The notes beneath the pieces are model-generated. The model was not told the DNA's origin. It did not search any database and saw only the letters and a program-made list of their open reading frames with translations. The position numbers and the translations under genes are program-made. Positions 58,471 to 64,000 of a DNA stretch of 64,000 nucleotides are shown one piece after another (positions within the stretch are counted from its first letter, which is position 1; every line of letters starts with the position of its first letter). Origin of the DNA: Phycisphaerae bacterium (GTDB taxonomy: Bacteria; Planctomycetota; Phycisphaerae; UBA1845; Fen-1342); contig JAUIEC010000013.1 in the NCBI GenBank assembly GCA_030428945.1, positions 62,001 through 126,000 on the forward strand, given 5' to 3'.

Positions 58471-59752
58471 GGTCCGCGGCCGGGGGCTGTTCACCGGCGG
58501 GCCGGTGCAGTTGCGTTTCAAACCCGGGCCGCCGGGTTCGGGGATCACGTTCGTCCGCTGCGACCAGCCGCAGCCGGTGCAGATCAAGGCCGAGATCGAG
58601 AACCTGAGCAAGCGTGCCCGGCGGACGTCGCTGCGGAACGGATCGGTCACGATCGAGACGGTCGAGCACTGCCTGGCGGCGGTCCGCGGCCTGGCGATCG
58701 ACAACCTGGTGATCGAACTGGACAACGCGGAACTGCCGTCGGGGGACGGCAGCGCGCAGCCCTTCGTCGACGCCCTGGTGGATGCCGGCATCGAGGAACA
58801 GGGCACGCCGCGGCAGCACTACGACATCAGCGACGTCGTGCGGGTGACCGAGGGGGATGCGGAACTGGTCGCCTGGCCGGGTGTGCCGGGGCAGCTCGAC
58901 ATCTTCTACGAGCTGGACTACGGGGCGGACGGTCCGGTCGGTCGGCAGACGCACAAGGTCACGCTCAGCGAGCAGAGTTTCCTGGACGAGATCGCGCCGG
59001 CCCGGACGTTCGTGACGGGTCCGGAGGCCGAGCAGTTGCGTTCGGCCGGGCTGGGGACGCACCTGACGTACCAGGACATCCTGGTGTTCGGGCCGGAGGG
59101 TCCGATCGACAACGCCCTGCGGTTCCCGGACGAGTGCGTGCGTCACAAGATCCTGGACCTGATCGGCGACATGATGCTGCTGGGGCGGTTCGCCTGCGGG
59201 CGGATCCACGCCCGCAAGTCGGGGCACAGCCTGAACCACGAGCTGGTCAAGCGGCTGATCGAACAGCGCAGCGCCGACGACCTGTTCCAGCAGTTGCGGC
59301 GGCCGCCGTCGCTGGACATCAACAGCGTCCGGCGGATCCTGCCGCACCGCTACCCGATGCTGATGATCGACCGGGTGATCCACATCGAGGGCGATCGTCG
59401 CGCGGTCGGGATCAAGAACGTCAGCGTGAACGAACCGTATTTCCAGGGGCATTACCCGCGTCAGCCGATCATGCCGGGCGTGCTGATCATCGAGGCGATG
59501 GCCCAGCTCGGCGGGATTCTGCTGTCGCAGAAGCTCGAGCACACCGGTAAGATCGCGGTCCTGCTGAGCCTGGACCGGGTCAAGTTCCGCCGGCCGATCG
59601 CCCCCGGCGACCAGCTCGTGATCGAAGCCCGCAACAAGCGCGTGCGGGCCCGCTCGGGCGAAGTCGCCTGCAAGGCCGAGGTGGCCGGCGAACTGGCCGC
59701 CGAGGCGGAGATCCGCTTCGTCCTCGTCGATGCCGCAGAGCAGACCAACTAG
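58436..59752 (+). CDS. lpxC/fabZ: LpxC-FabZ fusion: UDP-3-O-acyl-GlcNAc deacetylase / 3-hydroxyacyl-ACP dehydratase
   Basis: 438 residues. The TTG at 58436 gives NPQRTIQREAEVRGRGLFTG, the normal LpxC opening; no ATG is available. LpxC zinc ligands are His78, His237 and Asp241 (HKILD), with catalytic His264 in SGHSLNHE. FabZ starts at about 290: HRYPMLMIDRV, FQGHYPRQPIMPGVL with His339, then IEAMAQ with Glu353. One protein thus makes the committed step of lipid A and the dehydratase step that competes for the same 3-hydroxyacyl-ACP. Such fusions are known in Bacteroidetes and planctomycetes. Confidence 0.96.
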   Translation: MNPQRTIQREAEVRGRGLFTGGPVQLRFKPGPPGSGITFVRCDQPQPVQIKAEIENLSKRARRTSLRNGSVTIETVEHCLAAVRGLAIDNLVIELDNAELPSGDGSAQPFVDALVDAGIEEQGTPRQHYDISDVVRVTEGDAELVAWPGVPGQLDIFYELDYGADGPVGRQTHKVTLSEQSFLDEIAPARTFVTGPEAEQLRSAGLGTHLTYQDILVFGPEGPIDNALRFPDECVRHKILDLIGDMMLLGRFACGRIHARKSGHSLNHELVKRLIEQRSADDLFQQLRRPPSLDINSVRRILPHRYPMLMIDRVIHIEGDRRAVGIKNVSVNEPYFQGHYPRQPIMPGVLIIEAMAQLGGILLSQKLEHTGKIAVLLSLDRVKFRRPIAPGDQLVIEARNKRVRARSGEVACKAEVAGELAAEAEIRFVLVDAAEQTN

Positions 59753-59767
59753 GAAGCAAAGGCAGGC

Positions 59768-60652
59768 ATGGCCCGAATTCACCCGTCCGCAGTCGTAGAT
59801 CCCCAGGCCGAACTGGCCGAGGACGTCGAAGTCGGCCCCCTGGCGCACGTCGGTGCCGGCGTGCGACTGGGACCGGGCTGCATTCTGCACCCGCACGCGA
59901 CGGTGCTGGGACCGGCCACGTTCGGGGCCAACAACGTGTTCTTCTCGCACTGCGCGGTCGGCTCGGCCCCGCAGGACCTGAAGTACAAGGGTGGTCCGAC
60001 CAGCCTGCAGTGCGGCGACGGGAACCAGTTTCGCGAGAACGTGACGATCCACCGCGGAACCGAGACGGACCGGCACAGCGGCGGCATCACGCGGATCGGC
60101 GACAACAACTTGTTCATGGTCGGCGTGCACGTCGCCCACGACGCCGAGGTCGGCAATCACTGCATCCTGGCCAACAACGTGCTGCTGGCCGGACACGTCA
60201 AGCTCGAGGACTGCGTCAACGTCGGCGGGGCCGCGGCGATGCACCACTTCGTGACGGTCGGGCGAAACGCGTTCGTCGGCGGGCTGACGCGGGTGACGCA
60301 CGACGTGCCGCCCTACGTCAAGATCCAGGGCTACGACCAGGAGGTTCGCGGCCTGAACATCGAGGGTCTGAAGCGCTGGCAGTTCGACCTGGACTCGATC
60401 CGCCTGCTGCGCGACGCGTTCCGGCTGATCTATCCCCGCGGCGGCGGACGCTCGGCCGGGCGAACCGTCGCGGCGATCCGCGAACTGCGCGAGAGCGACA
60501 TGCTGACCGACCCGCACGTGCGCTACCTGGTCGACTTCCTGCAGCGCAAGCTGGACATCGGCGTCTTCGGCCGGGCCCGCGAATCGCTGCGGACGGACCA
60601 GCCGGCGGATCGACAGAGTTTCTACGGGCAGAGCCAGCCGGAGGGAGCATGA
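59768..60652 (+). CDS. lpxA: UDP-GlcNAc (or UDP-GlcNAc3N) acyltransferase LpxA
   Basis: 294 residues, about 30 longer than E. coli LpxA. Beta-helix hexapeptides run from IHPSAVVDPQAELAEDVEVG; catalytic His124 is in VHVAHDAEVGN, matching E. coli His125. LAGHVKLED and AAAMHHF match His144 and His160. FVGG retains the Gly equivalent to Gly173, which sets acyl length in E. coli. VNIEGLKR-like NIEGLKRWQF and the C-terminal helices follow. It starts 15 bp after lpxC/fabZ and overlaps the oxidoreductase gene (ATGA). Confidence 0.94.
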   Translation: MARIHPSAVVDPQAELAEDVEVGPLAHVGAGVRLGPGCILHPHATVLGPATFGANNVFFSHCAVGSAPQDLKYKGGPTSLQCGDGNQFRENVTIHRGTETDRHSGGITRIGDNNLFMVGVHVAHDAEVGNHCILANNVLLAGHVKLEDCVNVGGAAAMHHFVTVGRNAFVGGLTRVTHDVPPYVKIQGYDQEVRGLNIEGLKRWQFDLDSIRLLRDAFRLIYPRGGGRSAGRTVAAIRELRESDMLTDPHVRYLVDFLQRKLDIGVFGRARESLRTDQPADRQSFYGQSQPEGA

Positions 60653-61719
60653 GCCAGCCAGTCCGAGTCGCGGTGATCGGTGTCGGCCACATGGGGCGGC
60701 ATCACGTTCGCAAGTACCACGAGATGCCGGGGGCCGAACTGGTGGCGGTGATCGACCGCGACCTCGAGCGGGCCCGGACGATCGCCGAGCCGTTCGGGGC
60801 GCCGGTGGCCGCGGCCTGGTCGCCGGAGCTGGACGTGCAGGCGGTCTCGATCGCCGTGCCGACGGTCCACCATCTGCCGGTGGCGCGTCCGCTGATCGAG
60901 GCCGGGATCCCGGTGCTGATCGAGAAGCCGCTGGCCGGCTCGGTGGCCGAGGCGGACGAGATCATGCGTCTGGCGAAAGTGCACGGAACGATGGTGGCGG
61001 TCGGGCATACCGAGCGGTTCAACCCGGCCGTCCGGGCGGTGGACCGGCTGGGGATCACGCCGAAGTTCATCGAGACGCACCGGATCAGTCCGTTCACGTT
61101 CCGCTCGGCGGATGTCGGGGTGGTGTTCGACATGATGATCCACGACATCGACATCGTGCAGCACCTGATCCGTCAGCCGCTGGAGCGGGTCGACGCGGTC
61201 GGCGTCAACGTGCTGGGCCCGCACGAGGACATCGCCAACGCGCGGGTCGCCTTCGCCCGCGGCGCGGTCGCGAACCTGACGGCCTCGCGGCTGGCCCTGA
61301 AGACCGAGCGGAAGCTGCGGATCTTCAGCGAGTCGGCGTACGTTTCACTGGACTACCAGTCCAAGAGCGGCGTGGCGATCACGCTGGACCAGAACCTGGA
61401 CGTGATCCAGTTCGCCCGCGAACGCAACATCGACGATCTGGCGCAACTGGCCGGGACGGACTTCGGCAAGATGGTGCAGGTCGAGCCGCTGACGATCGAG
61501 GACAAGGACGCGCTCGAGGACGAACTCGATTCGTTCCTGCAGGCCGTCCGCAACGGAACGCCGCCGCCGGTCACGGCCGAGGACGGGGCCGCGGCGATCC
61601 GCCTGGCGACCAGCATCGTGGAACGCGTCGAGAGCCACCGCTGGGACGGCAGCGATTCCGAACGGACCGGACTGGCGGCCGACATCTTCGGGCAGGCGGC
61701 CCGGCCGGACTACGAATGA
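60649..61719 (+). CDS. Gfo/Idh/MocA-family oxidoreductase in the lipid A operon
   Basis: 356 residues. NAD-binding VAVIGVGHMGRHHVRKY at the start, AVPTVHHLPVARPLIEAG, EKPLAGS with the catalytic Lys (about 99), and HDIDIVQHLI with the catalytic His region (HDID). ATG at 60649 with GGAGGGAG upstream overlaps lpxA. It probably oxidises a nucleotide sugar. By position it could be a GnnA-like UDP-GlcNAc 3-dehydrogenase, giving amide-linked lipid A, but the GnnB-type aminotransferase is not visible. Function open; family sure. Confidence 0.92.
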   Translation: MSQPVRVAVIGVGHMGRHHVRKYHEMPGAELVAVIDRDLERARTIAEPFGAPVAAAWSPELDVQAVSIAVPTVHHLPVARPLIEAGIPVLIEKPLAGSVAEADEIMRLAKVHGTMVAVGHTERFNPAVRAVDRLGITPKFIETHRISPFTFRSADVGVVFDMMIHDIDIVQHLIRQPLERVDAVGVNVLGPHEDIANARVAFARGAVANLTASRLALKTERKLRIFSESAYVSLDYQSKSGVAITLDQNLDVIQFARERNIDDLAQLAGTDFGKMVQVEPLTIEDKDALEDELDSFLQAVRNGTPPPVTAEDGAAAIRLATSIVERVESHRWDGSDSERTGLAADIFGQAARPDYE

Positions 61720-61814
61720 CGGGTGGGCGGAAAGGTCTTACGACCCGGCCCGCCAGCCGTTAGGATCGCGGCGCGAACAACTCGAACCACGCACGCAGGA
61801 AGGCAGGGACGCCG

Positions 61815-63155
61815 ATGCAGTTGGTGCACGACCGGAACCGGATGACGCTGGCGCTGTTGCTGGCGGTGCTGACCGGATGCCAGGGCTTTGATCTCGGGCT
61901 CGGCGGCAACCGGCAGTCGCCCGACCGGAACCGGGTGCCGCGTCCGGCCAACCTGCCGCCGGCCAGTGTTCGCGAAGCGCCCCTGCGGCCGGCCCCGCTG
62001 CCGCAGTCCGACCCGGTGCGGGCCGTCTGGGTGGCCCGCTTCCACTACCACACCCCCGACGAAATCAGCGACATCATGCGGTCGGCGGCCGAGATGGGAT
62101 TCAACACCGTCCTGTGGCAGGTCCGCGGGAACGGGACGGTGGCGTACCCCTCGCGGCTGGAGCCCTGGTCGCGGAAGTACCAGCACCAGCATCCCGGGTT
62201 CGATCCGCTCGAGATCGCGGTCAACGAGGCGCGGCGCCACGGCCTGCGGATCGAGGCGTGGTTCAACGTGATGCCCGGCTGGCGAGGCCCGAACCCGCCG
62301 GACACGCCGAACCAGTTGTGGCACACACGTCCGGACTGGTTCCTGCGGGATGCCGACGGCGTGCGGGCGCCGCTGGGCAACTTCTACGCGATCCTGAACC
62401 CGTGCCTGCCCGAAGTGCGTGATCACATCACGCAGGTGGCGGCCGAGATCATGCAGAACTACGACGTGGACGGCCTGCACCTGGACTACGTGCGGTATGC
62501 CTGGGACACGACGCCGGATGCCCGGGCCCGTTTCCCGCGCGACCCCGACACGCTGCGACTGTTCTTCATGGAGACCGGACGGTTCCCGGATGACGATCCG
62601 GACGCCTGGGACAGTTGGCGGGCGAACCAGTTGACCCGCCTGGTCGGCAACCTGCGTGATGTCGTCCGTCTGAACCGTCCCGGGGCGACGCTGACCGCCT
62701 CGGTCTGGTCGACGCCGCAGGTCGGCTATCGCGACTACCTGCAGAACAGCATCGCCTGGCTGCGGAGCGGCCTGCTGGATGCGCTCTACCCGATGGCCTA
62801 CACCGACCAGGCCCCGCAGTTCGCACAGTACATCGGGGCCTACCACGAACTGGCCCAGGGCGGACGGGTGATCCCGGGGCTGGGGGTCTACAAGCACGAG
62901 CAGTTCGAACAGACCGCGGCGCAACTCGAAAGCTGTCAGCGCTGGGGCGGCGACTTCGCGGTCTTCTCTTACGCATCGCTGGCGCCGGTCGGCGGCGACG
63001 TCTCGCAGTCCGGCGAGAAGCGCCTGCGCGAGAACCAGTTGCGGGCCGTACGACGCGAGGCCCTGCTGCACATCACCCGCCCGGCCGCCACCGGGGTCGC
63101 CCGGGCCGCGCACGGAGACGTTCGCCATGGCGTCCCGCCGCTCGTGGCTGACTAA
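61815..63155 (+). CDS. GHL10 (DUF187)-family glycoside hydrolase-like lipoprotein
   Basis: 446 residues. Lipobox LAVLTGCQG near residue 22. Domain from about 65: VRAVWVARFHYHTPDEISDI, GFNTVLWQVRGNGTVAYPSR, RIEAWFNV, DGLHLDYVRY and ALYPMAYTDQA, the (beta/alpha)8 signature of GHL10 with its conserved acidic residues. YngK-like relatives are surface or periplasmic and are presumed to act on polysaccharide or peptidoglycan. A TAGGAT -10-like box is at 61761-61766. The 3' end overlaps dgkA by 29 bp. Confidence 0.9.
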   Translation: MQLVHDRNRMTLALLLAVLTGCQGFDLGLGGNRQSPDRNRVPRPANLPPASVREAPLRPAPLPQSDPVRAVWVARFHYHTPDEISDIMRSAAEMGFNTVLWQVRGNGTVAYPSRLEPWSRKYQHQHPGFDPLEIAVNEARRHGLRIEAWFNVMPGWRGPNPPDTPNQLWHTRPDWFLRDADGVRAPLGNFYAILNPCLPEVRDHITQVAAEIMQNYDVDGLHLDYVRYAWDTTPDARARFPRDPDTLRLFFMETGRFPDDDPDAWDSWRANQLTRLVGNLRDVVRLNRPGATLTASVWSTPQVGYRDYLQNSIAWLRSGLLDALYPMAYTDQAPQFAQYIGAYHELAQGGRVIPGLGVYKHEQFEQTAAQLESCQRWGGDFAVFSYASLAPVGGDVSQSGEKRLRENQLRAVRREALLHITRPAATGVARAAHGDVRHGVPPLVAD

Positions 63156-63477
63156 GTTCGCGGTCGCGCTTCGCGGACTGCGGCGCGGCGTGGCCGGACA
63201 GGACAGTTTCCTGGTTCATATCCCGATCGCGGTCGCGGTGATGGCGGCCGGCTTCTGGTGGGATCTTTCGCCCGAGCGGTGGCTGCTGCTGGTGCTGTGC
63301 ATCGGCGTGGTGCTGGGGGCCGAGTTGTTCAACACGGCGCTCGAGAGGCTGGCCCGGGCGGTGACACGCGAGCATGACGAGAACATCCGCGACGCGCTCG
63401 ACATCGCCAGCGGCGCGGTGCTGCTGCTGAGCCTGACGGCGGCGGTGGTGGGCGTGGTGGTGTTCGGCACGGGCTGA
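63127..63477 (+). CDS. dgkA: Diacylglycerol/undecaprenol kinase DgkA
   Basis: 116 residues with three membrane helices. Family motif GAELFNTALERL then DENIRDALDIASGAVLL, with catalytic Glu and Asp. It phosphorylates diacylglycerol from envelope polymer synthesis, or undecaprenol. GGAG is 8 bp upstream of the ATG at 63127, inside the preceding gene, so start is firm despite the 29-bp overlap. Confidence 0.93.
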   Translation: MASRRSWLTKFAVALRGLRRGVAGQDSFLVHIPIAVAVMAAGFWWDLSPERWLLLVLCIGVVLGAELFNTALERLARAVTREHDENIRDALDIASGAVLLLSLTAAVVGVVVFGTG

Positions 63478-63511
63478 CTCCGGGGGTTGCGGAGCTCGTC
63501 CTGCTTGTCCG

Positions 63512-63575
63512 ATCGAATGCAGTCCCCCAACCGACTTGAGGGAGCGAGGGAGCAAGGGAGCGAGGGAGCAAGGGG
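63512..63575 (+). repeat. Composite-element linker fragment plus GGGAGCRA octads
   Basis: TCGAATGCAGTCCCCCAACC (linker and decayed hairpin arm) followed from about 63539 by four GGGAGCGA/GGGAGCAA octads, after the dgkA stop and on its sense strand. Confidence 0.8.
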
Positions 63576-63617
63576 CAGGTGCCACTGTTCTCGCGCCGTG
63601 CTGCTGGGATCGGCGCT

Positions 63618-63695
63618 CGTCCTGTTGGTCCGATTGAATGCAGTCCCCCAACCGACTTGAGGGAGCGAGGGAACGAGGGAGCCAGGGAGCGAGGA
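63618..63695 (+). repeat. Second linker fragment plus octads (duplicate of 63512-63575)
   Basis: TTGAATGCAGTCCCCCAACC then GGGAGCGA/GGGAACGA/GGGAGCCA/GGGAGCGA. Both blocks share ACTTGAGGGAGCGAGGGA, so a segment of about 119 bp has been duplicated. Between them is a GTGCCACTGTTCTCG fragment. Confidence 0.78.
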
Positions 63696-63717
63696 CCTGG
63701 GCGCGTGGGCACCCGAC

Positions 63718-63752
63718 CTCTTTCACGCCTTCACGTTTTCACGTTTTCACTT
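63718..63752 (-). repeat. GTGAAAAC-type octad array behind the right-edge gene
   Basis: On the reverse strand GTGAAAAC/GTGAAAAC/GTGAAGGC/GTGAAAGA starts about 11 bp after the TGA at 63761, on the gene's sense strand. Confidence 0.87.
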
Positions 63753-63760
63753 GATTGCAA

Positions 63761-64000
63761 TCAGGCTGGTTCGATGCGGATCAGGGTGTCGCCGGAGGGC
63801 GGCGGCGTGCTGCGCGGGGCGGGTCGCGGGCGCGGCGGGGCCGCCTGGCGGCGCGGGGTCGGGCGGGGCTGCATGGCCGGCGGACGGGTCGGGACGATGC
63901 CGCGGGCCAGCGTGGTCAGGTTCTCGAGCAGGCGCTGTTCGAGCAGCGGGTCGCGACCAAGCGGCACCCAGGTCTCGAAGCGTCCGGCCCGGCCGCGGTT
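63761..64000 (-). CDS. C-terminal fragment of an unknown protein (5' part beyond window)
   Basis: 79 codons are open from the window edge to the TGA at 63761. The visible part starts NRGRAGRFETWVPLGRDPLL and is followed by a helical stretch (EQRLLENLTTLARGIVP). A Pro/Arg-rich low-complexity region leads to the end, GDTLIRIEPA. No family can be named. Codon use matches neighbouring genes, and the octad array behind the stop supports a real gene end. A GTG at 63967 could be an internal codon rather than the start. Confidence 0.6.
   Translation of the reverse strand, partial: NRGRAGRFETWVPLGRDPLLEQRLLENLTTLARGIVPTRPPAMQPRPTPRRQAAPPRPRPAPRSTPPPSGDTLIRIEPA

Noticed and set aside
1..64000. tRNA, rRNA, riboswitch or prophage genes
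   Set aside because: No cloverleaf, rRNA motif, conserved riboswitch core or phage structural gene was noticed by eye on either strand; a covariance-model scan would settle the RNAs.

Overview
The window is GC-rich chromosomal DNA of a Gram-negative bacterium that is very probably a planctomycete, perhaps a Phycisphaerae-like lineage. The pointers are a sigma factor of the planctomycete ECF type at the left edge, a DUF1800/DUF1501 gene pair, a secreted protein with dockerin-like D-x-N-x-D-G repeats, a fused LpxC-FabZ, and a secretion operon with very large pseudopilins. No rRNA, tRNA, CRISPR array, transposase, integrase or phage gene was recognised. Fifty coding regions are called, two of them cut by the window ends.

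Layout. 1-8 kb: sigma factor fragment, secreted M1 aminopeptidase with HEAT repeats, a DUF4230-like protein with a tiny coupled ORF, an anchored OB-fold-like protein, a secreted S9 peptidase and a PTPS-family pterin enzyme. 8-13.7 kb: a tight forward run of small lipoprotein, metallophosphoesterase, shikimate kinase, prepilin peptidase, HEAT lipoprotein, MDR dehydrogenase and PgeF-like enzyme. 14-34 kb: mixed single genes (dockerin-type protein, DUF5658, PqiA/PqiB, thioredoxin-TPR protein, radical SAM protein, FtcD, DinB, polytopic membrane protein, M3 peptidase, PQQ-type sugar dehydrogenase, DUF1501, DUF1800, TsaB). 34.6-49.6 kb: a nine-gene reverse operon of type II secretion/type IV pilus type: GspE, GspF, two GspG-like and five further pseudopilin-like proteins ending in a 1395-residue GspK-position protein. 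The peptidase that would process them is at 9.7 kb. 49.8-52.6 kb: a large anchored protein with an acidic disordered linker. 52.8-63.5 kb: a forward envelope cluster of lipoprotein, YfgM-like protein, RluA-type pseudouridine synthase, PBP4-type carboxypeptidase, Skp/OmpH, LpxD, LpxC-FabZ, LpxA, Gfo/Idh oxidoreductase, GHL10 lipoprotein and DgkA. Together these point to a real lipid A-bearing outer membrane and active cell-surface traffic.

The most unusual content is between genes. Nearly every transcription-unit end is followed, often within a few bases of the stop codon, by tandem repeats with a 7-8 bp period that are purine-rich on the sense strand of the gene just ended. The word differs between arrays (GGGAGCRA, GTGAAAGN, GTAAGCAA, GTGAGCGA, GGGAACA) but is homogeneous within each one. 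Interleaved are seven full copies of a 68-bp, mostly GTAG-flanked, REP-like inverted repeat of invariant length. Several are joined in fixed order and orientation to a second hairpin and 17-bp direct repeats, forming a composite element. A separate compact fold (outer stem enclosing two hairpins) lies at 27706-27770. These are the best candidates for something undescribed.
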